From NCBI GenBank assembly GCA_017547525.1, contig JAFYPL010000033.1, positions 62,001-126,000 on the forward strand: a DNA stretch of 64,000 nt, read 5' to 3'. A model generated the notes under the pieces. That model had not been told where the DNA came from, did not search any database, and saw only the letters and a program-made list of their open reading frames with translations. Position numbers and translations under genes: made by a program. Of the stretch, positions 32,825-41,962 are shown piece by piece; the stretch's first letter is position 1, and every line of letters begins with the position of its first letter. Source of the stretch: Oscillospiraceae bacterium. GTDB taxonomy: Bacteria > Bacillota > Clostridia > Oscillospirales > Ruminococcaceae.

Positions 32825-34048
32825 ATGAAAGCTATTGTTATAGGCGGCGGTGCTGCCGGTCTGTTCCGGGCAGGTTTCCTTACCAAAGGCGGCGTGGAAA
32901 CCACAGTTATCGAACATTCCACCGACACTGCCAGAAAAGTACTGATTACAGGCAAAGGCCGTTGTAACGTAACAAATAACTGCGACGAAGAAACTTTCCT
33001 GAAAAACGTACGTACAAATCCTAAATTTTTATATTCTTCCATTTATGGTTTTCCACCTGCAAAAACCATGGAGTTTTTTGAATCCATGGGTGTTGCACTG
33101 AAAACTGAACGTGGCCGCCGTGTTTTTCCGGTGTCTGACAGTTCAATGGATATCAAAAAAGCGCTGGACCGTCATGCAAAAGATGCAAAACTGATTTTTG
33201 ATGATGTTGAAGAGCTGATTTTTGACGAAGACAGCGTAAAAGGTGTAGTACTGAAAAGCGGCAAAAAACTCTACGCAGATAAAGTTATCGTTGCTACAGG
33301 TGGCTTGTCTTACAGACAGACAGGATCCACAGGTGATGGTTACCGTTTTGCAGAAAGCGCAGGTCATAAAGTGGTTACACCGACAGCCAGTCTGGTACCG
33401 CTGGTGGAAAACGGTACAAAATGCCGTCAGATGATGGGTTTGTCTCTGAAAAACGTGAATCTGACAATTATGCACGGCAAGAAAAAACTGTTTACAGAAC
33501 AGGGTGAAATGCTGTTCACACATTTTGGCCTTTCCGGCCCGCTGGTGCTGTCTGCATCCTGCCATATAAAGGACAAAGATATCCAGCAGTGTACAGCTGT
33601 GATTGATATGAAGCCTGCCCTCACTGAAGAAGTGCTGTACAAACGTGTATGTACAGACTTTGAAAAACTCCACAGCAAAAAAGCAGCCAACTGTCTGGAC
33701 CTGTTGCTTCCTAAATCAATGATTGAGGTTATGCTGAAAGAGTGGGGCATCGACACAGAAAAAACTACAAACCAGATTACAAAAGAGGAAAGAATGAAAC
33801 TGGTGAAACTTATGAAAGGTTTCACAATTCCATTAAATTCCAAGTATAAAATAGATATTGCGGTTATCACATCCGGTGGTGTGGCAACCAAAGAACTGAA
33901 CCCTGCCACTATGCAGTCAAAAATCAAAAACGGCCTGTACTTTATCGGCGAAGTTATTGATACAGACGCATACACAGGCGGCTACAACCTGCAGATAGCA
34001 TTTTCTACAGCATGGGCATGTGCACAGTCCATCGTGGAAGAAATGTAA
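32825..34048 (+). CDS. HI0933/BaiN-like flavoprotein
   Basis: A 407-residue NAD(P)/FAD-dependent oxidoreductase of the HI0933 (YhiN, BaiN-like) family. The dinucleotide-binding motif GGGAAGLFRAGFL is at the N-terminus (the family more often has GLMAA), followed by the hallmark KVLITGKGRCNVTNN near 39-53; the second FAD motif is VATGGLSYRQTGSTGDGY and the C-terminal one GEVIDTDAYTGGYNLQIAF. Function is unsettled; one member reduces bile-acid intermediates. In Clostridia this gene is commonly linked to cmk, plsC and ispH, exactly as here. Confidence 0.9.
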   Translation: MKAIVIGGGAAGLFRAGFLTKGGVETTVIEHSTDTARKVLITGKGRCNVTNNCDEETFLKNVRTNPKFLYSSIYGFPPAKTMEFFESMGVALKTERGRRVFPVSDSSMDIKKALDRHAKDAKLIFDDVEELIFDEDSVKGVVLKSGKKLYADKVIVATGGLSYRQTGSTGDGYRFAESAGHKVVTPTASLVPLVENGTKCRQMMGLSLKNVNLTIMHGKKKLFTEQGEMLFTHFGLSGPLVLSASCHIKDKDIQQCTAVIDMKPALTEEVLYKRVCTDFEKLHSKKAANCLDLLLPKSMIEVMLKEWGIDTEKTTNQITKEERMKLVKLMKGFTIPLNSKYKIDIAVITSGGVATKELNPATMQSKIKNGLYFIGEVIDTDAYTGGYNLQIAFSTAWACAQSIVEEM

Positions 34049-34084
34049 CCCTGCAGAAAGATCAAAAATAAAAGGAGCGTTTTT

Positions 34085-34756
34085 ATGATATACTCCATAG
34101 CACTTGATGGACCTGGCGGTGCGGGTAAAAGCAGCATCGCAAAACAGGTGGCAAAACAGAAAGGCATCGTTTATGTGGACACAGGTGCCATGTACCGTGC
34201 CATAGCCCTTTACATGCTGAAAAACAATATTGATATTCATGATCAGCCTGCAGTTGTGCGGGCGCTGTCCGGAGTGGAAATCAGTCTGGAATACCGTGAT
34301 GGTACACAGTGTGTTATTCTCAATGGTGAAGATGTTTCCACAGCTATCCGTGAAAATCCTGTTTCCATGGCGGCCAGCGTAACATCTGCGTACAAAGAAG
34401 TGCGTGCATTTCTTATGGATACACAGCGCAATGTGGCAAAAACCACCAGTGTTATTATGGATGGCCGTGATATAGGCACAGTGGTACTGCCAGATGCACA
34501 GGTGAAAATTTTTCTGTCTGCAGACCCTGTTGTACGTGCAAAGCGACGCCATAAAGAACTGTTGGAAAAAGGCCAGACAGTGGATTTTGAAACAGTATTG
34601 TCAGACATTCAGCAGCGTGACTGGCAGGATATCAACCGTACTGAAGCACCTCTGCGTCAGGCGGATGATGCTGTATTGCTGGATACATCTGATCTGGATT
34701 TTGAACAGTCAGTAAAAGCAGTGCTGGACCTTATCGAAGAAAAAGTAGGTGAGTAA
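34085..34756 (+). CDS. cmk: Cytidylate kinase
   Basis: Phosphorylates CMP and dCMP with ATP in pyrimidine salvage. The 223-residue protein has the P-loop DGPGGAGKSSIAK (near 8-20), VDTGAMYRA (CMP site, near 32), VIMDGRDIGTVVLPDA (near 126-141) and the lid region KRRHKELLEKG. AAAGGAG precedes the ATG. It is three bases before plsC, within the conserved flavoprotein-cmk-plsC-ispH cluster. Confidence 0.96.
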   Translation: MIYSIALDGPGGAGKSSIAKQVAKQKGIVYVDTGAMYRAIALYMLKNNIDIHDQPAVVRALSGVEISLEYRDGTQCVILNGEDVSTAIRENPVSMAASVTSAYKEVRAFLMDTQRNVAKTTSVIMDGRDIGTVVLPDAQVKIFLSADPVVRAKRRHKELLEKGQTVDFETVLSDIQQRDWQDINRTEAPLRQADDAVLLDTSDLDFEQSVKAVLDLIEEKVGE

Positions 34757-34759
34757 TTT

Positions 34760-35464
34760 ATGGTATATGCATTTTTCTTTGTTGCGGTAAGCATTATCTT
34801 CCGTATCATATTTTCATATCGTCAGTATGGCAGAGAAAACCTGATTCCTTATAAAAAGAACGGCCGCAGATATGTTATCGTGGCAAACCACCTTTCCATG
34901 CTGGACCCTATCTTTATCGCCATGGCTTATGGTGTGGGCAGAAAGCTGACAATCATGGGTAAAGCTGAACTGTTCCGCCACCCTCTTACAAACTGGCTGT
35001 TCACACAGGTAGGTGTGTTCCCGGTTGAACGTGGCAGTGCGGATACATCTGCACTGAACAAAGCTATAGAAGGCATTGAAAACGGGCGAGGTATGCTGAT
35101 TTTCCCTGAAGGCACACGTGGTACAGGGGATGAAATGCTGAAACTGAAAACAGGCGCATTTATGATAGCTGCACAGACCGGTGCTGATATCATTCCGGTA
35201 CGCCTTATCTACCCTACATCAACCAGAAAACTGAAATTTTTTGCACCTGTAGTGGTAAAAATAGGTAAGCCTATCCTTGCCGAAGAACTGAACCTGGTTG
35301 AAGGCGGCAAAAAAGCCCTGCGCCAGTCAAAAATCACTGTAAAACAGCGGTTGGATGACCTGCTGAGTGAATATAACGAATCAGTGGGCTATGTACCACC
35401 TGTAAAAGAAGAACTGCCACAGGAAACTGAAAGCAAGGCGGTGGAAACTGATGAAAATAACTAA
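34760..35464 (+). CDS. plsC: 1-acyl-sn-glycerol-3-phosphate acyltransferase
   Basis: Makes phosphatidic acid by acylating lysophosphatidic acid at the membrane. The 234-residue protein has an N-terminal hydrophobic segment (about 1-16), the catalytic HX4D motif in VANHLSMLDPIF (near 36-47) and the glycerophosphate-binding FPEGTRGTGDEM (near 116-127). Its tail is Glu-rich and overlaps the ispH start by 14 bases in another frame, indicating coupling with ispH-rpsA. Confidence 0.94.
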   Translation: MVYAFFFVAVSIIFRIIFSYRQYGRENLIPYKKNGRRYVIVANHLSMLDPIFIAMAYGVGRKLTIMGKAELFRHPLTNWLFTQVGVFPVERGSADTSALNKAIEGIENGRGMLIFPEGTRGTGDEMLKLKTGAFMIAAQTGADIIPVRLIYPTSTRKLKFFAPVVVKIGKPILAEELNLVEGGKKALRQSKITVKQRLDDLLSEYNESVGYVPPVKEELPQETESKAVETDENN

Positions 35465-37400
35465 AGCAAAAACAGCCGGTTTCTGTTTTGGCGTAAACCG
35501 TGCTGTGGATATGACTGTACAGCTGGCTGAATCAGGCAAAAAAGTGGCCACAATGGGCCCGCTAATCCACAATAAACAGGCAGTGGAACAGCTGGAAAAA
35601 ATGGGTGTCATCACACTGGATTCTCTGGAAGCACCACAGGGGTACGAAGTAGTGCTTCGTAGCCATGGTGTGGAAAAAAGTGTATATGATTTTTACGAAA
35701 AACATGGTGTAATCACTCATGATGCGGCCTGTCCGTACGTAAAGAAAATACATCGTCTGGCAGAAAAGACCGGTGCCCGGAACAGAGTGTTACTGGTGGC
35801 CGGTGATAAGGACCACGCAGAGGTTAAAGGTATCGTCAGCTATACTGAAGGTGAATATTTCGTATTCAACGAACCTGAAGAACTCCGGCGGTGGCTGGCT
35901 ATTGGTCAAAATGCCGAAAAACCTGTCAATTTAGTAGCGCAGACGACATATATGCTGAAAAAATGGCAGGAAAGCGTAAATATTGTAAAAAAACTATGTA
36001 CAGATTGCGAAATTTTTGATACAATATGTAGAGCAACAAGTGAAAGACAGACCGAAGCTGCTCAGTTGGCTATGGAAAATGACCTGATGATAGTTATAGG
36101 CGGTCGTCATTCATCAAATACTCAGAAGCTGGTGGGGGTATGTCAGCAGTATTGCCCTACTATCAGCATTGAAACAGTTAAAGAACTCTCACCAGAGTTG
36201 TTTATAAATATTCAAAATGTGGGCGTCACAGCAGGTGCAAGTACACCGGCGTTCATAATTCAGGAGGTACTTAATAACATGAGCGAAGTAATTCGTGAAG
36301 ATGGTATGAGCTTTGAAGAAATGCTCAACGAATCTTATGCAAACCAGCCAAAGGTTTACAGAGGCGCAAAAATTAAAGGAGTTGTAACCGGTGTTTCAGC
36401 TAACGAAGTTACTGTTGACATTGGCACAAAACACACAGGCTTTATTAAAGCAAGTGAACTGAGTGATGATCCAAGTGCCAAAGTTGAAGACCTGGTTAAG
36501 AAAGGTGACGAGCTGAACCTCATCGTTATTAAGCCTAACGACGCTGAAGGTACAGTTGAACTCTCCAAAAAGAGATACGATGCACAGGAAGGCGCTGATG
36601 CAGTAGCTAAAGCTGCTGAAACAGGCGAAGTTCTGACTGCAACTATCGTTGAAGCTGTTAAAGGTGGCCTTGTTGCTTTCGTTAGCGGCGTGCGCGTTTT
36701 CATTCCTGCATCACTTGCAGCAGGCAGAAACGAATCTCTGGAATCCCTGGTAAAAACAAAACAGGAAATCAAAATCATCGAATCCACAAAAGATGGCAAC
36801 AGAAGAAAAGTTATCGGTTCTATCCGTGCTGTTAAAGACGAAAAAACAAGCGAACTGAAAGAAAAATTCTGGGCAGAAGTAGCAGAAGGCAAAGTATACA
36901 ACGGCGTTGTTAAGAGCCTGACACGCTACGGTGCATTCGTAGACCTGGGCGGCGTTGACGGCCTGGTACACATGTCTGAACTGACATGGGAAAAAATCAA
37001 ACATCCAGCTGAAATTCTGAAAGTTGGCGATTCTATCGAAGTATTCGTAAAATCCCTCGACACAGAAAACAACAAAATCAGCCTGGGCCACAAAAAAGAC
37101 GAAGACAACCCATGGGCAAAACTGGAAACAGAATATCCTCTGGGCACAGTTCTGGAAGGTAAAGTTGCATCTATCACAAAATTTGGTGCATTCGTAAAAA
37201 TCCTCCCAGGTGTTGACGGTCTGGTACACATCTCCGAAATTTCTTACGAAAGAGTAGAAGATCCAGCTGCAGTTCTGAAAGTTGGTCAGGATGTTCAGGT
37301 TAAACTCATCGGTGTTGATCTGGAAGCTAAACGTGTTTCCCTGTCTATCAAACAGACAATGGAACCACCAGTAAAAGAAGAAGCAGAAGACGCTGAATAA
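35451..37400 (+). CDS. ispH: IspH-ribosomal protein S1 fusion
   Basis: A 649-residue fusion typical of Clostridia. The N-terminal ~285 residues are HMBPP reductase (last step of the MEP isoprenoid path), with 4Fe-4S cysteines C12 (GFCFGV), C94 (DAACPYV) and C193 (DTICRATSERQ) and conserved His and Glu (LIHNKQ, DKDHAEVKG). The rest contains four S1 RNA-binding domains, the last two best conserved (YGAFVDLGGVDGLVHMSEL and FGAFVKILPGVDGLVHIS), resembling ribosomal protein S1/YpfD. No separate start before the S1 part is needed, since the frame is continuous. It overlaps plsC. Confidence 0.95.
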   Translation: MKITKAKTAGFCFGVNRAVDMTVQLAESGKKVATMGPLIHNKQAVEQLEKMGVITLDSLEAPQGYEVVLRSHGVEKSVYDFYEKHGVITHDAACPYVKKIHRLAEKTGARNRVLLVAGDKDHAEVKGIVSYTEGEYFVFNEPEELRRWLAIGQNAEKPVNLVAQTTYMLKKWQESVNIVKKLCTDCEIFDTICRATSERQTEAAQLAMENDLMIVIGGRHSSNTQKLVGVCQQYCPTISIETVKELSPELFINIQNVGVTAGASTPAFIIQEVLNNMSEVIREDGMSFEEMLNESYANQPKVYRGAKIKGVVTGVSANEVTVDIGTKHTGFIKASELSDDPSAKVEDLVKKGDELNLIVIKPNDAEGTVELSKKRYDAQEGADAVAKAAETGEVLTATIVEAVKGGLVAFVSGVRVFIPASLAAGRNESLESLVKTKQEIKIIESTKDGNRRKVIGSIRAVKDEKTSELKEKFWAEVAEGKVYNGVVKSLTRYGAFVDLGGVDGLVHMSELTWEKIKHPAEILKVGDSIEVFVKSLDTENNKISLGHKKDEDNPWAKLETEYPLGTVLEGKVASITKFGAFVKILPGVDGLVHISEISYERVEDPAAVLKVGQDVQVKLIGVDLEAKRVSLSIKQTMEPPVKEEAEDAE

Positions 37401-37415
37401 TTTCTGATTTCACGA

Positions 37416-37453
37416 TTTTATCCCCTCTCTGGAAAGAGAGGGGATTTTTTATT
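37416..37453 (+). terminator. Terminator after ispH-rpsA
   Basis: ATCCCCTCTCT and AGAGAGGGGAT with a four-base loop, then a T-run. Confidence 0.92.
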
Positions 37454-37495
37454 GTGATATTTTTCAATATATATTGTAAATTTTTGACTATAAAA

Positions 37496-37524
37496 TTGAT
37501 TTTTTACATTAAAATATGTATAAT
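37496..37524 (+). promoter_or_regulatory. Promoter of rpe and the Rnf genes
   Basis: TTGATT, 17 bases, TATAAT, about 68 bases before rpe. Confidence 0.65.
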
Positions 37525-37591
37525 AAAATATTATAGTAAAATCTATAATAGCGCCCAAAATCAAAAAACACTACAGTGAGGTACATATATT

Positions 37592-38242
37592 ATGAAAACA
37601 AAAGTTTCTCCATCAATCTTATCAGCTGATTTCGCATACCTGGCAGAAGACTGCAAAAAAGTAATGGATGCAGGTGCTGACATGCTCCATATCGACGTTA
37701 TGGACGGTGTTTTTGTGCCAAACATTTCTCTGGGCCTTCCAGTGGTAAAATCCCTGCGTAAAACTTCTGATGCATTTTTTGATGTGCATCTTATGATTAC
37801 AAAACCTCACCTGTATGCAAAAGAATTCTGCGATGCAGGTGCTGACCTGGTTTCCTTCCACCTGGAAAGTGAAAGTGACGTAATGGAAACTATCAATATC
37901 ATCAAATCCTGCGGTAAAAAAGCAGGCATTGTTATTAAACCAGCTACTCCATCACGGGCTGTTTATCCATATCTGGATAAAGTTGACCTTGTTCTGGTAA
38001 TGAGCGTAGAACCTGGTTTTGGCGGTCAGAAATTTATGCCTGTTGCTGTTGACAAAATTGCACGTATTCATGGCAAAGCAAAAGAAATGGGTCTGGATGA
38101 CCTGCTTATTGAAGTAGATGGTGGTATCAATGACCAGACAGCTGTTATGTGCAAATATGCCGGTGCAAACTTACTGGTTGCAGGCAGCTATGTTTTCGGT
38201 GCAGAAGATGTTGAAGGCGCTATTTCAAAATTGAAAGCATAA
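37592..38242 (+). CDS. rpe: Ribulose-phosphate 3-epimerase
   Basis: Interconverts ribulose 5-phosphate and xylulose 5-phosphate in the pentose phosphate pathway. The 216-residue TIM barrel has SPSILSADFAYL at the start, the metal and catalytic residues in HIDVMDGVFVPNISLG (near 34-49) and DVHLMI, then MSVEPGFGGQKFMP (near 141-154) and EVDGGIN (catalytic Asp). Length is normal. A GTGAGGT stretch precedes the ATG. The Rnf-like genes start 15 bases after it. Confidence 0.97.
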   Translation: MKTKVSPSILSADFAYLAEDCKKVMDAGADMLHIDVMDGVFVPNISLGLPVVKSLRKTSDAFFDVHLMITKPHLYAKEFCDAGADLVSFHLESESDVMETINIIKSCGKKAGIVIKPATPSRAVYPYLDKVDLVLVMSVEPGFGGQKFMPVAVDKIARIHGKAKEMGLDDLLIEVDGGINDQTAVMCKYAGANLLVAGSYVFGAEDVEGAISKLKA

Positions 38243-38257
38243 GAAAGAGATATATAG

Positions 38258-39472
38258 ATGAGTTCAAAGAGCAAAATCAATCTTAATGACAGACATTATG
38301 ATCATATGTTGCTGGCGCTTCTGCCGCTAATTATATGTGCATGCATTATATATTCATATCGTGTACTGCTTATCTGTGGCACAGCTTTTGTGACCGCCAG
38401 AATAGTGGACGTAGCAATGGCAGTACTGAGAAAACAGGAAATTGATACAGTGGATAAAAGTAGCACTGTTGCTGCACTTACATTCTGTATGATGTTGCCT
38501 GTATCCATTCCGCTGTATGTGGTTGTTATGACTGTAGCACTTACAATATTGGTGGGCAAACACGTATTCGGCGGTAAGGATGTTTATCCTTTTAACCTTG
38601 CAGCACTGGCTATGTGTACAGCAGCTGTAAACTGGCCTAATGAAGTTTTCCGTGCTGTAAAACCATTTACTCCTGTAAATTTCTGGACAGGTGCGGCACA
38701 GACAGCAGTGTCCGGTGCTACCCGGATTAAAAATGGCGGTCTGCCATATATTTCTATTGTTGACCTGCTGCTGGGTAACCATGCAGGTGCAATGGGTACA
38801 TCATTCGTTGTAATTATCGGTGTTGTAGGACTGTTCCTGATCCTAAACAAAAAAATCACATGGCATGTGCCGGTGACATTCCTTGTTACATGTGCAGTTA
38901 TAGCCCTGGCATTCCCACGTATATACGGTATTTCACGCGTTGACAGCCTGAAGTTTGAATTACTGACCAGTGCTATTGTGTTCTACGCAGTATTCATGCT
39001 GAATGAACCTGCCACTACACCTAAAAACCCTAAAGCAAAAATCATTTTTGGTTTACTGTGCGGTGTGCTGACAATGCTGTTCAGATATTACGGCAGTTTT
39101 GAAATCGGTGGTTGTTTTGCACTTCTGCTGATAAATGCTACAGAAGGTTACTGGGACAGATTGTTTGACAAAAAGGCACCACATCATAATGAAGAGGCTG
39201 TGGTACGTCAGCCTGCAGAAAAAACACCTGTACATGCTGAAAAGAAAGCAGAACCTGAAACTGAAAAAGCTGAAAGCAAAAAAGTATACAAAGCTGTTGA
39301 GAGTGACAAACACGCAAAGGCAAAACAGTCTAAGACAAGCGTTGGTGCAACTATCTCTATGATCAGCCGTGCAGAAGACAATCTGGACCAGGTTGAATTC
39401 TCCACACTGTCCATAGATGTAGGTGAAGCACTGAAAGCTTTTGAAGAAAAATACAATAAGGAGGACAGATAA
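38258..39472 (+). CDS. rnfD: Rnf-type electron transport subunit D with long C-terminal tail
   Basis: A 404-residue membrane protein of the NqrB/RnfD family, about nine spans. The covalent FMN attachment motif SGAT is present in TAVSGATRIK (near 150-160), and the NEPATTPKNPKAK block before the last spans is typical. The first ~305 residues match RnfD; the last ~100 are a charged, Lys/Glu/Ala-rich cytoplasmic tail not usual for the family. It is followed by rnfE (sharing one base) and rnfA, but the soluble subunits B, C and G are missing from this locus. Probably membrane redox-linked ion transport (inference). Confidence 0.88.
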   Translation: MSSKSKINLNDRHYDHMLLALLPLIICACIIYSYRVLLICGTAFVTARIVDVAMAVLRKQEIDTVDKSSTVAALTFCMMLPVSIPLYVVVMTVALTILVGKHVFGGKDVYPFNLAALAMCTAAVNWPNEVFRAVKPFTPVNFWTGAAQTAVSGATRIKNGGLPYISIVDLLLGNHAGAMGTSFVVIIGVVGLFLILNKKITWHVPVTFLVTCAVIALAFPRIYGISRVDSLKFELLTSAIVFYAVFMLNEPATTPKNPKAKIIFGLLCGVLTMLFRYYGSFEIGGCFALLLINATEGYWDRLFDKKAPHHNEEAVVRQPAEKTPVHAEKKAEPETEKAESKKVYKAVESDKHAKAKQSKTSVGATISMISRAEDNLDQVEFSTLSIDVGEALKAFEEKYNKEDR

Positions 39473-40125
39473 TGGATAAAAAAGAAATAATCCGTGATGA
39501 ACTCCTGAATTGGGACAATACTGTAAGAAAAAGAAAAGTTACACTGTCCAACCCTGTTTTTATAAAAGGTCTGGCACTGGCACCAATGGCTGTAGCTGCA
39601 ACCAATCTGGAAAACAGCATTATTCTTTGTATAGCTGTTGCCCTTATGCTGACACCTACACGTATTATCACATCACTTATTACACGTAAAATGAGTGTGC
39701 CACTGAAAACATTCTATTATCCACTGGTTTCTGCCATCGTTTTTGGTGTTACATATTACCTGATGTACAGAATTCTGGGCACAACAGCATTTTCACTGGG
39801 TGTATACCTGCCTGTTCTGGTAGTAGACCCTCTTATAGTAAAAAACTTTGAAAAAACAAGAAAAGAATCTTTCACATATTCCGTTATCAACGGTCTGAGA
39901 AATACTCTGGGCTTTGTTGTGGCATGTCTGTTGCTGGGCAGCATCAGAGAACTGCTGGCACTGGGTACTGTAGGCGGTATAAAACTGATGAAAGTCAGTC
40001 TCCTGCCTATGGCACAACACAGTTTCGGTGGCTTCCTGATTATCGGTATCATCAGTGCCGTATGGAAAATGTGTATCAATCTTTATCATGATAAACTGGA
40101 AAGAGAGGTAGCCGCACATGAGTAA
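39472..40125 (+). CDS. rnfE: Rnf-type electron transport subunit E
   Basis: A 217-residue, six-span membrane protein of the NqrD/RnfE family. Features are NPVFIKGLALAPMAVAATN near the N-terminus, LPVLVVDPLIV in the middle and GLRNTLGFVVACLLLGSIRE. RnfE and RnfA line the central membrane core of Rnf and hold an Fe-S cluster between them. AAGGAGG precedes the ATG, the last base of rnfD being the first of this gene. It overlaps rnfA by eight bases. The cysteine usual in this half appears replaced in places, and the exact cluster ligands could not be settled by eye. Confidence 0.88.
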   Translation: MDKKEIIRDELLNWDNTVRKRKVTLSNPVFIKGLALAPMAVAATNLENSIILCIAVALMLTPTRIITSLITRKMSVPLKTFYYPLVSAIVFGVTYYLMYRILGTTAFSLGVYLPVLVVDPLIVKNFEKTRKESFTYSVINGLRNTLGFVVACLLLGSIRELLALGTVGGIKLMKVSLLPMAQHSFGGFLIIGIISAVWKMCINLYHDKLEREVAAHE

Positions 40126-40741
40126 TACTATGGTGAATGCTATCATCACTTTCTTCAACTATGCTGTGCTGGCTATCGGTGCACAGAATGTAATCTTTAC
40201 ACGAGGTCTGGGCCTGTCAAACGGTCTTCGTATGATGAATGACCCTAGAAAAGATACTGTGTATTTCTGTGTATCCCTTACATTTTTCCAGCTGATAAAC
40301 AGCGTGTTGGTTTATTTCGTTCTCCCTCTTATACAGGGTACACCGCTGGCTGCATATTCCAGATTTATCACACCTGTTGTGATTGTTATCTGCTGTGCAG
40401 TATCTTACATTGTGGTTGTTTTCCTGCTGGGGATTATTATCAAAAAGAAAACATTCAAAAAAATCATTTATTCTCTCACTGGTGCCAGCATAAACAGTGC
40501 CATTGTAGGTACTATTATCCTGTCAGTTGGACGTGGTTTCAACCTGGTTGAAACTGTAGGTTTTGCGCTGGGCAGCAGCGTAGGCTATTTCCTGGCCATG
40601 GTGCTTATCAGTGAAGGTGACAGAAAAATCCGTCACGATCTGGTACCACAGAATTTCCAGGGACTGCCGGTAAGAATTATCTACATTTCTGTGCTGGCCC
40701 TGGCTATTTATGGCCTTACAGGCAACTCAATAGCACTGTAA
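40118..40741 (+). CDS. rnfA: Rnf-type electron transport subunit A
   Basis: A 207-residue, six-span protein of the NqrE/RnfA family, a pseudo-symmetric partner of RnfE. It opens with NYAVLAIGAQNVIFTRGLG, has a middle VVIVICCAVSYIVVVFLL with cysteines, and GRGFNLVETVGFALGSSVGYFLAM near the C-terminus, all family features. GAGAGGT precedes the ATG inside the end of rnfE. It completes the D-E-A set; the next gene is a putative glycoside hydrolase, not rnfB. Confidence 0.88.
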   Translation: MSNTMVNAIITFFNYAVLAIGAQNVIFTRGLGLSNGLRMMNDPRKDTVYFCVSLTFFQLINSVLVYFVLPLIQGTPLAAYSRFITPVVIVICCAVSYIVVVFLLGIIIKKKTFKKIIYSLTGASINSAIVGTIILSVGRGFNLVETVGFALGSSVGYFLAMVLISEGDRKIRHDLVPQNFQGLPVRIIYISVLALAIYGLTGNSIAL

Positions 40742-40757
40742 CAGAAGGAGTCATTAT

Positions 40758-41894
40758 ATGGCGAGAAATCCTAAACCTGTAAAAATTAAAAGACATAAAA
40801 ACAGCATGGGTTCTTCTGCACAGAACACTGTGAAAGCGAAAAAAGTTTTATCACTTGTGGTTGCAGTGGTTCTTGTTGTTGCTGTGGGATTTATGCTTGG
40901 CAAACCATTGCTTAATCTTATTACAGCTGGCGGCAACAGCGGTGACTCATCAGCAGAAACTGTTGTTTCACAGCCTGAAATCATCCAGACAGAACAGACA
41001 GAAGACGGTTCTGTTGCTGATTCTTCAGAGGAAACACAGCTGCCACCGGATGTGCAGATAGAAACAAACAGAGTGTATTATTACGCCACAGCATCACAGC
41101 TGTCTGGTCAGGGCAATATTGCCACAGTTGTGAACACAATGAAGGCCAAAGGTGCTACACATCTGGTATTTGATGCGAAAAATATGGAAGGTTATGTGCA
41201 TTATACATCATCCAACCAGTATGCATCACAGTTACCAGCAACTGTCCTGATAGATATTCCTGGTATGGTTTCTCAGCTGAAAGCAGCTGGCATCACACCA
41301 GTGGCCACAATATATACATTCAAAGACAAAAAAATATCTGATGTTGAACGCTCCACAGCAGTTATGTATCAGGGCACAGATACCCGTTGGCTCGACTCCA
41401 GTGCTGCACTGGGGGGTAAAGCATGGGCAAACCCTGCCAGCAAGCTGATGCAGGACTACATTATCGCGCTGACAGATGAACTGATGGCTATGGGAATTAC
41501 CGAGTTTATTTACGCCGGTTTCTCCACACCTACAGGCTATAGTCTGGATAAACGTGATTTCGGTGCAACTACTGAGCAGGTACTGGCTAACATGAAGAGC
41601 CTTATAGGCACACTGGAAGCTAAAATTTCTGCCAAAGGCGGTTACAGCGCATGGCAGTTTGAATATTCTGCAGTTAAAGCAGATGGCGACTATGCACAGT
41701 ATATAGTGCATCCTTACCAGTTGGGTGCTGAAAACATGATTATTACAGCTTCCGGCGGCGATATTGATGCAGCTGCTGTGGCAACACTTACAGCTGATGA
41801 AAATCAGGAAGATATAGGCGAAATCACACTGTGGCTGGTTGATGGTCTGAACAACGAAGAAACCAGAACACTGGGCAGCTATTTTGTATCCTGA
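40758..41894 (+). CDS. Putative glycoside hydrolase, DUF4015-like, membrane-anchored
   Basis: A 378-residue protein with a basic N-terminus, one membrane anchor (about 30-55), a Ser/Glu/Gln-rich linker (about 55-98) and an extracellular domain like the DUF4015 'putative glycoside hydrolase' TIM barrel: VYYYATASQLS, THLVFDAKNMEGYVHY, ITPVATIYTFKD and TEFIYAGFSTPTG. Catalytic residues cannot be assigned. Family members act at the cell surface. AGAAGGAG precedes the ATG, 16 bases after rnfA, so it is likely in the same transcript, though a shared function is not obvious. Confidence 0.75.
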   Translation: MARNPKPVKIKRHKNSMGSSAQNTVKAKKVLSLVVAVVLVVAVGFMLGKPLLNLITAGGNSGDSSAETVVSQPEIIQTEQTEDGSVADSSEETQLPPDVQIETNRVYYYATASQLSGQGNIATVVNTMKAKGATHLVFDAKNMEGYVHYTSSNQYASQLPATVLIDIPGMVSQLKAAGITPVATIYTFKDKKISDVERSTAVMYQGTDTRWLDSSAALGGKAWANPASKLMQDYIIALTDELMAMGITEFIYAGFSTPTGYSLDKRDFGATTEQVLANMKSLIGTLEAKISAKGGYSAWQFEYSAVKADGDYAQYIVHPYQLGAENMIITASGGDIDAAAVATLTADENQEDIGEITLWLVDGLNNEETRTLGSYFVS

Positions 41895-41962
41895 TAAATA
41901 TAACAAACATATCAATGGCATGGTCTGCAGGTCGTGCCATTGACTTTTAATAGGAAGATATA

